A DNA stretch of 28,027 nucleotides, from NCBI GenBank assembly GCA_023424995.1, contig JAFADH010000339.1, forward strand, positions 1 to 28,027. Reading direction: 5' to 3'. The DNA comes from Bacillota bacterium. Its GTDB lineage: Bacteria > Bacillota > Clostridia > Lachnospirales > Lachnospiraceae. Every line of letters begins with the position of its first letter. Position 1 is the stretch's first letter. Below the pieces are notes generated by a model. The model was given only the letters and a program-made list of their open reading frames with translations. It ran no database searches and was not told where the DNA came from. Positions 15,736 through 23,560 of the stretch are shown here, piece after piece. The position numbers and the translations under genes were made by a program.

Positions 15736-18255
15736 TCAGTAGACCAGAATATTATCAAAATGCGCATGGACATTATACGCTCTTACCCCAATCCCGCCTG
15801 ATGTATGCGTCGAATCAGTAATATCAATCTTGGGAGTGGTCATGTCAGTTACATATACCTTGATGGAGGTTCCGGATGCCACTACTTTCATATGATAAGT
15901 AACATCAGAATCTATAGTCATTGTAACCTTACTGAGCTCCGTCCAGTTATTGCCCGCCCTGCCTAATTGTATGAAATCGCCGCTGGCACTTAAGCCCACA
16001 TAATAGCCATAATACGCGTCTGCTCCCACACCGGGGCTGTTTACCCTGAATATCAGTCCGGCATTATTATTGCCTGAACCGGAGCTGACCTTCACGTCGG
16101 CTTCATAGGTAAAATCCGTGAAATATGTCCCGTTTGCAACCGATTTTACCCCATCGCCCACTTCCACACTGTACTCTCCGCCTTCGACCGCCCAGGTTCC
16201 TCCATAAGGGGTCCAGCCGTCTGCATTGCCGTCATTGAAATCTTCCGAATAGGTGCGATTGGGTTCATCCAGCCCGTAATATTCCCTGATGAGCTGGAAG
16301 TAATTGTCCGTTCTTACCACTACAACATCAGAGCTCAGTGTATTTGCCACATCTTTTATCATGGTAGGCGTTACATCCCAGGGTTCTGCCTGTATTGCAA
16401 CAAATCTGGGTGCATTGCCGTTCCAGCCTGCAATCGCATTATTTACTTCCATCTGCAGTGAGGCCTGGTCATAGCAATAGGTCGCGTTAAGCCTCTGGGC
16501 CGGCAGCTTATTATTGTATATGTCAATCTGGCCTCCCGGTCCGTTCATGGCTGTCAGTCCCAATAAGGAAGGAGCATAATTCGCAAAGCTGCTGCCCACA
16601 TTGGGATTAATGCCGCCAACGATCGTATTCCATATGGTGATCACCTTGAGTCCCGCACGATTGCAGTAATCGTTGGTCATCCTTACGAAATTGTCCAGCT
16701 GGGTCTGGTCTGCCCAGTAATTAGGATAGGTATATCCTACTCCTGACGGTCCCGCTATCAGGCAGTCATTGGGTGTAGCCGTATCATAATAGTAATCCAG
16801 CAGGGCTGGGGCCGCATCCAGTACGGCAGGCGATACGGTCCAGCCTATGGGTACGCTGCCGCGGTCGGGATTATCCCAGTGTTCTTTCATCTTATGCTCC
16901 ATATACTGGATGTTATCTCCGTCACTCAGGATAAAGGTCAGATATATCTTGTTCTGCAGTGCCGGCTTTGCAGGCACCGGTTTAACATCAACCGTCCTGG
17001 ACATTCCGGCAAAGACAGACAGATTCGTCGACCAGTCGCTGGCTATAGTTGAGATGCCGTATTCAGAACCCAGCGCAACGCCTGCTCCTTCGTCCGTCCA
17101 CCATCCCATGTAAGCAGAGCCTGCGGGCATGGAGGACAGGAAGCTGCGCAGCAGCGTATTTTCACTCGGAATATTTGGATCCAGCCATACTATGGCAGCA
17201 TTCATAGCCATGGCATAATCGCGTATGGTTCCCTTGTGGGCCTCCGGATTCAATCCCACCAGAACCCTGTGCGTGCAGGAGGACCAGTAATTATTATAGA
17301 GATACTGGTATATCTGAAGCTTGCTGCCGAATTGCCCGCGCAGATCTGCAATGACCGGAAGATTATACGGCGGCGAGGTAAGCTCCGATACCTGGGAAGG
17401 AGCGGCGGCGATACCGTTTTGGAGTCCTGCAATGGTGGTAGCCAGATTAATTGTATCCGGGTAGCTGTCATCATATACCACAATACCGCTTATTTCACTT
17501 CGGTATTTGGTTATCATGGTCATGTTATCGGACACTTCGGTATAGTTAAGATTCAGATCATTCAGCCAGGTATATTTTCCTTCCCCATATATGGTATTGG
17601 CATCATAGGAATAAATACGGGGCTGGGTCTTGTTCACAACTCCCTTCAGGGTCGTAAACAGGACGGCATCTTCGCTTGATCTTCTGGGGCTGCACATTAC
17701 CGAGTCAACCTTGATATAGGCACGCCCATACCAGAATACTCTGAATTCCAGGGAATGCCCCTTAGCCGGATTGGTATAGGCCAGGTTAAATTCCTGATAT
17801 TTACCCGCAGTTGTGAACTGCTGCCTTGTAATATCCTGTGAAGCCAGTACGGCAGCCGATGTGGCATCATATACTTCAATACGGACCTGTGCCAGGTTGT
17901 CGGCGGTATTATTGTCAATCTTCATACGGAAACCTGCTGTACCTGCACCCGCGGGTATGCTTGAATCATACGGACCGTAAATCATATACAGATTCGGCGC
18001 ATCAATTCCGGTTTGGCACAGCCATCCGTCTCCGTCATTGCGTCCCGTTTCATGAGATACCTCACTGCCTTCTCCCTGGTAGCTTTTGATTGTAGCTGTG
18101 TTGATCACATCAAGTGTCGATGCGGGTGCTGAAAGAGACGGAAGCAACTGGTCCGACGGCCAGGTCACCGCTGCCAGTGACGGTGCCGCATAGGCAAAAA
18201 GTGAAATGAGTAAACTGAGTACAAGAATCCAACTAACTTTTTTGATCGGTTTCAT
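15736..18255 (-). CDS. Secreted GxGYxYP-family putative glycoside hydrolase with C-terminal lectin-like domain
   Basis: An 839-residue exported protein. The signal peptide is MKPIKKVSWI plus a hydrophobic core, with likely cleavage after AAPSLAA. About residues 70-165 form a beta-sandwich resembling a carbohydrate-binding module (AGFRMKIDNNTADNLAQVRI, SLEFRVFWYG). Residues about 180-665 carry the GxGYxYP domain pair, named for the motif present here as GVGYTYP (505-511). Nearby are LTFILSDGDNIQYMEH and the acidic FVAIQAEPWD. The last 171 residues (669-839), from YSEDFNDGNADGW on, form a concanavalin-like fold of the type found in DUF1080-like proteins. No LPXTG or S-layer motif is seen. AAAGGAGG precedes the start. 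It is the last gene of the mannosidase-ABC-GRE set, separated from the GRE gene by a 165-nt structured element. Family activity is unproven; the secreted location suits polymer attack. Confidence 0.87.
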   Translation of the reverse strand: MKPIKKVSWILVLSLLISLFAYAAPSLAAVTWPSDQLLPSLSAPASTLDVINTATIKSYQGEGSEVSHETGRNDGDGWLCQTGIDAPNLYMIYGPYDSSIPAGAGTAGFRMKIDNNTADNLAQVRIEVYDATSAAVLASQDITRQQFTTAGKYQEFNLAYTNPAKGHSLEFRVFWYGRAYIKVDSVMCSPRRSSEDAVLFTTLKGVVNKTQPRIYSYDANTIYGEGKYTWLNDLNLNYTEVSDNMTMITKYRSEISGIVVYDDSYPDTINLATTIAGLQNGIAAAPSQVSELTSPPYNLPVIADLRGQFGSKLQIYQYLYNNYWSSCTHRVLVGLNPEAHKGTIRDYAMAMNAAIVWLDPNIPSENTLLRSFLSSMPAGSAYMGWWTDEGAGVALGSEYGISTIASDWSTNLSVFAGMSRTVDVKPVPAKPALQNKIYLTFILSDGDNIQYMEHKMKEHWDNPDRGSVPIGWTVSPAVLDAAPALLDYYYDTATPNDCLIAGPSGVGYTYPNYWADQTQLDNFVRMTNDYCNRAGLKVITIWNTIVGGINPNVGSSFANYAPSLLGLTAMNGPGGQIDIYNNKLPAQRLNATYCYDQASLQMEVNNAIAGWNGNAPRFVAIQAEPWDVTPTMIKDVANTLSSDVVVVRTDNYFQLIREYYGLDEPNRTYSEDFNDGNADGWTPYGGTWAVEGGEYSVEVGDGVKSVANGTYFTDFTYEADVKVSSGSGNNNAGLIFRVNSPGVGADAYYGYYVGLSASGDFIQLGRAGNNWTELSKVTMTIDSDVTYHMKVVASGTSIKVYVTDMTTPKIDITDSTHTSGGIGVRAYNVHAHFDNILVY

Positions 18256-18324
18256 AAAACCATCCTCCTTTAAAATAATTGAAATCTGCTACATGATTTT
18301 GCAATACTCAATTGTCATTTGTCT

Positions 18325-18489
18325 TAGTGCAACGCACTTGAAATACCTGTGCATAGCTCTGAGGATGACTTTTCTCAGGCAGTACCGGTCAAACGCAGAT
18401 GCAGCGGGGCTGCACCCGGGCCTTGCCGGTACTGATTAAGGAAAATCAGACCAGAAATTATACACAGGTATTTCAAGCACGTTACACTA
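18325..18489 (-). other. 165-nt structured intergenic inverted repeat (candidate RNA element)
   Basis: Outer arms 18325-18354 and 18460-18489 are 30-bp inverted repeats with four substitutions (core CTTGAAATACCTGTG is identical). An inner stem pairs CAGTACCGG (18380-18388) with CCGGTACTG (18426-18434), and a tip hairpin pairs TGCAGC with GCTGCA (18400-18414). All four outer differences are C-A or A-C on the plus strand, which means G-U wobble pairs in RNA made from the minus strand, the direction of the flanking genes. It lies between the GRE stop and the GxGYxYP start. It may be a structured RNA, an mRNA processing or stabilising element, an attenuator, or a MITE. It fills most of the 18256-18513 gap. 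Confidence 0.7.
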
Positions 18490-18513
18490 GTTAACATGAT
18501 GCGCTCTATGCTG

Positions 18514-20667
18514 TTATCCTTGGGTAATCCAGCGGTCCACCACCTGCTGCCGGTATTCTGCGGACAGTGATTTGAAGAAAGCGCTGTAGCCTGTCACACG
18601 TACCACCAGATCAGGATATCTGTCGGGGTCCTTATGGGCTTCCAATATCTTTTGTTTGGATACCACATTGATGTTCATAAGAGTTCCGCCCAGGTCGTTA
18701 AAGGTTTTGATGTATGCCTTAATGATCTCCCTTCCTCCCATCTCCTGAGCCAGACGGCTGTCCATATCGATCTGCAGCGGTGTGGAATTTCCCGATACAC
18801 AGGTTACTCCCGCCACTGCATTGGCCTTGGCGGTAGGAGCGGTACCTCCCCCCGGAAGAAAGCCCGGATCCGGGTCGGCACTGTGTGAAATAGGATCGCC
18901 GTCATACCGTCCGTTGGGTGTGGCCGGAAGCTTTTCTCCATGCATGAACACGGAGCCATGGGAGAAGATCCCCGGCAGTACCTTATGGCCTTTTTTCGTA
19001 GGTTCTCCGCCCATTACTGCGGAATACAGGTCCGAGATCCTCTTTGCCCAGGCATCCGCCCTTGTCTTGCCGGCGCCGTACCGCGGAATGTTTTTCAGCA
19101 TAAGCCTTATCTCTTCCGCATCCGTGTAATTATTCTTTAATACGGCATGGAGCTCATCCCAGGACAATTTCTTATTGATCACCACGTACTGCTCCAGGGC
19201 TGCAAAGGAGTCCGCCGCCGTCGCAAGAGCGGTTGCATCACAGGCCATATTTATGATATCCACTCCGCCGTGGGACATATCCACTCCGCGCTCAATGGGA
19301 CCATGGGCAAAGAGATTAAGTACGATCTCCGGTTTGTTAAGATGCTTGTATTCCAGATGCCAGTCCAGTCCGTCCTTGATCAGCTCACAGCTTCGCCTGA
19401 TGTGACGGGTATAGTGTTCCCACAGGCTCTCCATGGACTTTTCCCCATCCGAAGCCAGCATGTCGTCAAGGGCAAGCAGCAGGGGCTTCGCCAGGCATAT
19501 CCGGGTCACGTCCTGAAGGCAGTATTCAATGCCGGGCAGCGCCGTCCAATTGCAGCCCACCTTGGCACGCATCCTGGCCAGCGCTTCAGGATATCCGCTG
19601 CGGACAAAGCCTTTGTTCAGACCCCCGGAGCAGGAATAGCAGACCCCGGTTCCGTCGGCAAAGAGGTATTCCACGCACCGGTCCAGCAATTCCTCATTCA
19701 GCCCGTCGTGAACACGGAAGGCAATGTTGGCAGGGATATTCAGCCGATGCATTCCCTCCAGTATAAGAAACGACATCCGGCTGCTGATATCATGCCCATC
19801 CGCCGGATTTTCGCCCCCGATCTGGGAGTAGTGGGTATCGTTGAACAGAAGACAGGCCGCATACCATACCGCCTCGTCGTCATCCCTGATCCGCCCTGCG
19901 GCACAGTCCGCCTCATAATAGGGCCGCAGCAGCTCATCCAGCTGCCCCAGGGAGCCGTTCATATAATACATCCGGTCGATGCTCTGAAACCAGGTGAGGA
20001 ACTGCATGGCCTCCCGCAGGGTCCTGGGCGGGTTCTCTACCAGCCATTCATTCATATCGGCGATTTCCAGCAGGTTCCGGCGGATGTAGGGATCCTCCTG
20101 TGAAGCCGCCTGGGCCCTGGCATATTGGATATGCCTGCGGATCCAGTTCTGCGCGGCCATTACAATTCTTTCTTCTCCGTCATAAAACTCGGTGGATTCC
20201 GGTTTATTGAACTCCCTGTAGTATCTTATCTTCCTCAGCAGCCCGCCCCAGCCCAGCTCAAGACCGAGCTTTAAATCTCCTCCCACATGGTTCATGGCAT
20301 AGATTCCCCGCATCCGGATATTATACCTTTCACACTCCTCCTCCACTTCATCCAGGCAGTGTTCGGGACGCCAGGGCCCATGTACGTCAACTTCCCCCGC
20401 CCATGCGCCTGCAAAAGCACTCATAGGATGTATGTATACCGGATGGGCATCCAGGTAATTGGCAAAGGTCCTGCTGACCGCCTCCATTCCGGTGCAGAGG
20501 CCGCTCTTCTCTTCCAGAACCTTTTCATAGACTATGGGTGAGGGAAACGGTATCCAGCCATGGTCATCGTTATCATAGGTACCATTGCGGTTAAGCTTTT
20601 CCTGATTGAATTCCAGCTTGGTGTTCCGAATGGAAGCAATTCTGTCGTTGAAGGATGGAACAATCAT
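18514..20667 (-). CDS. Glycyl radical enzyme of the pyruvate formate-lyase/dehydratase family, unknown reaction
   Basis: A 717-residue cytoplasmic radical enzyme. The C-terminal glycyl radical site is clear: VRVTGYSAFF with G693. The active-site cysteine loop is identified by position. After the GGLNKGFVRSGYPEALARMR segment comes KVGCNWTALPG, with C372 as the expected thiyl cysteine. Many GRE dehydratases and lyases have GCVE here; this protein has GCNW, so the usual glutamate is replaced by tryptophan. Another acid and cysteine follow in PGIEYC (E381, C383). The 'CIERG-DLTxGG' region of relatives reads HGPIERGVDMSHGG. Length is a little short of PFL (about 760) and of typical dehydratases (about 790). 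AGGAGG precedes the start, 17 bp after its activase. Neighbouring mannosidase and sugar ABC genes suggest a sugar- or polyol-derived substrate. The GRE fold is certain; the reaction is not known. Confidence 0.9.
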   Translation of the reverse strand: MIVPSFNDRIASIRNTKLEFNQEKLNRNGTYDNDDHGWIPFPSPIVYEKVLEEKSGLCTGMEAVSRTFANYLDAHPVYIHPMSAFAGAWAGEVDVHGPWRPEHCLDEVEEECERYNIRMRGIYAMNHVGGDLKLGLELGWGGLLRKIRYYREFNKPESTEFYDGEERIVMAAQNWIRRHIQYARAQAASQEDPYIRRNLLEIADMNEWLVENPPRTLREAMQFLTWFQSIDRMYYMNGSLGQLDELLRPYYEADCAAGRIRDDDEAVWYAACLLFNDTHYSQIGGENPADGHDISSRMSFLILEGMHRLNIPANIAFRVHDGLNEELLDRCVEYLFADGTGVCYSCSGGLNKGFVRSGYPEALARMRAKVGCNWTALPGIEYCLQDVTRICLAKPLLLALDDMLASDGEKSMESLWEHYTRHIRRSCELIKDGLDWHLEYKHLNKPEIVLNLFAHGPIERGVDMSHGGVDIINMACDATALATAADSFAALEQYVVINKKLSWDELHAVLKNNYTDAEEIRLMLKNIPRYGAGKTRADAWAKRISDLYSAVMGGEPTKKGHKVLPGIFSHGSVFMHGEKLPATPNGRYDGDPISHSADPDPGFLPGGGTAPTAKANAVAGVTCVSGNSTPLQIDMDSRLAQEMGGREIIKAYIKTFNDLGGTLMNINVVSKQKILEAHKDPDRYPDLVVRVTGYSAFFKSLSAEYRQQVVDRWITQG

Positions 20668-20684
20668 TCTTACTACCTCCTGTA

Positions 20685-21611
20685 TTACGCATTAATATAG
20701 CCGGCTTCGACGTTGTATACCTTTACATGCCTTGCAGCAATTATCTCCAGCTGCCGCATCCGCTCTTTCTCCGGGGTATAGAAGCTGTTTTCATAAGCCA
20801 TGCCCAGAGCGGCATATTTTACTTTTCCCAAGCCATGGTACGGGAGCAGCATATAATATACCAGGTGATTTATTTCCTTAAGAAAGCCCGCCATGGCTTC
20901 GATCTCCTCTTCGGTATCGTTGACCGATCCCACCACGGGTGTCCGCACAATGACGGGAATCCCCTTCCGGTCCAGTGCTTTGAGATTCTGAAATATCCGC
21001 CTCCGGTCTCCCAGATGCAGCTTCAAATAATTCTCTTCATCGAATGCCTTCAGGTCATACATGACCAGATCAAGCCAGGGCAGCAGTACCTTCAAATGTT
21101 CAAAGTCATAATTGCCTGCGGTCTGCAAAGCGGTATGAAGTCCGGATTCCCTGCAGACTTTCAGTATTTCCTCCGCGAATTCCCACTGCAGTACCGGTTC
21201 TCCTCCGGAGAGGGTGATCCCGCCCCCGGAACGCTTATAATAGGGTTCATCCAGCTTAAGCTGCTCCATGACCTCTCCTGACGTAACCTCCCTGCCCGAC
21301 ATGACCAGGGCGCCGGAATAGCAGGACTTCGCACAGTCTCCGCAATTGCCGCACCGGCTTTTATTAAGGACATGCCTTCCGTCTTTTTGGCTGTGGGCTC
21401 CCCGGGGACAGACTGCGAAGCAGGCTCCGCACAAGATGCAGCATTCCTGGAAGTATTTCAGCTGAGGCTTTAAAATAAAGGTCTCAGGATTATGGCACCA
21501 GGCACAGCGGTTGGGACAGCCCTTCAGGAATACCGTTGTGCGGATTCCCGGTCCGTCATGTACGGAGAATCTCTGTATATCCGTAATAATACCTTTCATA
21601 GCATGCATCAT
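20685..21611 (-). CDS. Glycyl-radical enzyme activating protein (radical SAM)
   Basis: A 308-residue radical SAM activase that would abstract a hydrogen from G693 of the adjacent GRE using S-adenosylmethionine. The radical SAM motif is CPNRCAWC (C32, C36, C39). An inserted two-cluster ferredoxin-like domain follows, with C58, C61, C64, C68 and C87, C90, C93, C97, as in activases of the dehydratase-type GREs rather than the short PFL activase. The SAM-binding GGE motif is in GITLSGGEP. The start is not certain among M1 (21611), M2 (21608) and M5. M1 abuts the AAAGGG site, so M2 is a good alternative. It lies 26 bp after the permease gene and 17 bp before the GRE, in one operon. Confidence 0.93.
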   Translation of the reverse strand: MMHAMKGIITDIQRFSVHDGPGIRTTVFLKGCPNRCAWCHNPETFILKPQLKYFQECCILCGACFAVCPRGAHSQKDGRHVLNKSRCGNCGDCAKSCYSGALVMSGREVTSGEVMEQLKLDEPYYKRSGGGITLSGGEPVLQWEFAEEILKVCRESGLHTALQTAGNYDFEHLKVLLPWLDLVMYDLKAFDEENYLKLHLGDRRRIFQNLKALDRKGIPVIVRTPVVGSVNDTEEEIEAMAGFLKEINHLVYYMLLPYHGLGKVKYAALGMAYENSFYTPEKERMRQLEIIAARHVKVYNVEAGYINA

Positions 21612-21637
21612 CCCTTTCCTTTTGCCGCCTTAAGGCA

Positions 21638-22528
21638 TCATCCCTTAATACCGGCAGATGCGATACCCTGGACGATGTGTTTCTGGAACATGAGGAAAAT
21701 CAAAAGGGGCGGGATTATGGATACGCAGGACAAACCGAAAAGCCTTGGGAAGTCCCTGTCCCCGCTCATCTCCTGCAGGGAGGTTGCAAGCATACCGATA
21801 TAGGCGGGAAGCGTGGAATCCTTAATCCTGTTAATATACATGAAGGGCGTGAGCCAGTCATTCCAGGTGTTCAGGGCGGTATTGGCCGCTATGACCGCAA
21901 GGATGGGTTTTTGCATGGGTAAAACCACCCTGGTAAGGGTAAGCCGGAAATTACAGCCGTCAATCTCAGCCGCCTCTTCAAAATCCTTGGGCAGGGATTT
22001 CATGGACTGCATGAACAAAAATACCCATAGAAGAACTGACCAACCGAACGGCAGATACAGCACCAATGGGTTATTGATCAGTCCATGCCCGCCCATACCC
22101 ATCCAGTTGTTGCCCCCGGCAAAGGGAATTTTGGACATCATGACAAAGGACGGTATCAGCGTCATAACACTGGGTATCACCTGGGAACAGATGATAAATA
22201 CAAGGAATATCCTCTTCCCTTTAAATTCATACCGGGCCATGACATAGCCCAGCAATACGGCTACGGCCACATTCCAGAAGGTGTACCACACCGTACGGTA
22301 CAGGGTATTTAACAGCGGCCGGATACCCGATTTGCTGAAGGCATAGGCAAAATTGCCGAATTCCGGCTTTTCCGGAAGCGGAAGCAGGGTACCCATGGTA
22401 CCGAAGTCTGTTTTGTTATTGAGTGCGCCCAGAAAAGAGTAGATAAAAGGATAGAGCATGAAAAGCACAAGGACCATCATGCCTGCGATCCAAACTGTTT
22501 TTAAGATACTGCGTGATGCTTTCTTCAT
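21638..22528 (-). CDS. Carbohydrate ABC transporter permease, MalG type
   Basis: A 296-residue inner-membrane subunit of a CUT1-type sugar importer. It has six predicted TM segments, starting with TVWIAGMMVLVLFMLYPFIY. The ATPase-contact EAA loop is present as EAAEIDGCNFRLTLTRVVLP, followed by the end of the permease (GLSCVSIIPPLLIFLMFQKHI, then IVQGIASAGIKG), which is typical of MalG-like proteins. The start overlaps the stop of the preceding permease by four bases (ATGA), showing translational coupling. GGGAGA serves as its ribosome binding site. The importer has no ATPase gene in the window, as is common in Firmicutes that share one MsmK-like ATPase. Confidence 0.93.
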   Translation of the reverse strand: MKKASRSILKTVWIAGMMVLVLFMLYPFIYSFLGALNNKTDFGTMGTLLPLPEKPEFGNFAYAFSKSGIRPLLNTLYRTVWYTFWNVAVAVLLGYVMARYEFKGKRIFLVFIICSQVIPSVMTLIPSFVMMSKIPFAGGNNWMGMGGHGLINNPLVLYLPFGWSVLLWVFLFMQSMKSLPKDFEEAAEIDGCNFRLTLTRVVLPMQKPILAVIAANTALNTWNDWLTPFMYINRIKDSTLPAYIGMLATSLQEMSGDRDFPRLFGLSCVSIIPPLLIFLMFQKHIVQGIASAGIKG

Positions 22529-23430
22529 TCTTTATCTCCCTTCGAAATGATGATGAAGGACAGGAATGCGATCAATACCGTAACAAGACCCAGTACCGCC
22601 GAAGCAGCTCCTGCCATTCCCATATTGAAGCTGACAACACCGTCCCTGTAGATACGGTACATCAACACGTCCGTCTTGCCATAGGGATTACCGTGGGAGA
22701 TCAGCATGACAACATCAAACATCTGCATTACGCCGATCAGCCCGGTCAGAATGATATAAGCCGCAATAAAACGAAGCCCGGGGATCGTAATATAACGCAC
22801 CTGCTGTACCTTGCTGGCTCCATCCACCTTTGCCGCTTCATAAAGGGTAAGATCAATGGACTGAAGGCCTCCCAGCCAGATGATGGCCGCGGGCCCAATG
22901 GAGCGCCATACGAAGAAAACCACGATCCAGAATACCATCCAGAACTGGCTGTAATTCCAGATGACCGGGTCCATGCCGACAGATTTGAAAAACATGTTGA
23001 GCCCGCCGTTAAACGGATTCAGCAGGGCGATAAACACGCCCGACGTAACCGCTGCCGCCGCTATATTCGGCACATATACGGATGTACGGAAGAAGCCCCG
23101 CAAGGGATGCCTGACATTCAGGGCCAGAGCCAACAAAAAGGATAATACCACATTGGCGACGAGGCACAGGCCGCCCATCCACATCTGCCTTACCAGCAGA
23201 ACGATATAGTCCTTGGAAGCAAAAAATGTCTTAAAGTTTTTAAGCCCTACCCATTCCGGAAAACCGTTCAGTGCGTTAAAATTGGTAAAGCCCAGCAATA
23301 TTCCGATGATTAACGGCAGTAAGCTCCATATTGCTATGTAGAAGAAAAACGGTAGAATTACTGCATAGGCCCTGCGGCTCTGCCGCTGCTGCCTGGTTAT
23401 GATACGTCCCTGTCTACCGGCTGATTCCAT
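22525..23430 (-). CDS. Sugar ABC transporter permease, MalF/UgpA type
   Basis: A 301-residue membrane subunit with about six TM helices. It begins with a short basic N-terminus (GRIITRQQRQSRRAYAVILP) followed by the first helix FFFYIAIWSLLPLIIGILLG. The EAA loop is EAAKVDGASKVQQVRYITIP, which docks to the ATPase. It pairs with the MalG-type subunit, with which it shares a 4-nt overlap. The start at 23430 follows GGGGGTG. It is separated from the binding-protein gene by 130 bp containing a stem-loop. Cargo is inferred as an oligosaccharide, perhaps mannose-containing, from the adjacent GH38 gene. Confidence 0.93.
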   Translation of the reverse strand: MESAGRQGRIITRQQRQSRRAYAVILPFFFYIAIWSLLPLIIGILLGFTNFNALNGFPEWVGLKNFKTFFASKDYIVLLVRQMWMGGLCLVANVVLSFLLALALNVRHPLRGFFRTSVYVPNIAAAAVTSGVFIALLNPFNGGLNMFFKSVGMDPVIWNYSQFWMVFWIVVFFVWRSIGPAAIIWLGGLQSIDLTLYEAAKVDGASKVQQVRYITIPGLRFIAAYIILTGLIGVMQMFDVVMLISHGNPYGKTDVLMYRIYRDGVVSFNMGMAGAASAVLGLVTVLIAFLSFIIISKGDKE

Positions 23431-23486
23431 TTCTACACCCCCTGTTTAATCTAAGATGATCCTGTTATTAGTTTATCTTCCAAATA

Positions 23487-23547
23487 GGAAGGCGCTGCAA
23501 CACCCATTGAATATCACTTTCATACTATAAGGTCCTGCAGCACCTCC
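23487..23547 (-). promoter_or_regulatory. Intercistronic stem-loop after the binding-protein gene
   Basis: On the minus strand, GGAGGTGCTGCA (23536-23547) pairs with TGCAGCGCCTTCC (23487-23499) with one G-U pair and one bulged base. No T-run follows, so it is unlikely to be a full terminator. Such hairpins after a solute-binding-protein gene commonly stabilise its mRNA or lower downstream expression, and that is the inference here. Confidence 0.5.
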
Positions 23548-23560
23548 GTGTTTTAATCTG

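Noticed and set aside
19147..20103. 318-codon plus-strand open frame inside the GRE gene
   Set aside because: It is antisense to the well-supported glycyl radical enzyme, with no recognisable domain or ribosome binding site; third-position GC bias in the real gene explains it.
22513..23145. 210-codon plus-strand open frame opposite the MalF-type permease
   Set aside because: It is polar, His/Asn/Gln-rich composition as expected from reverse-reading a membrane protein gene; no start signal.
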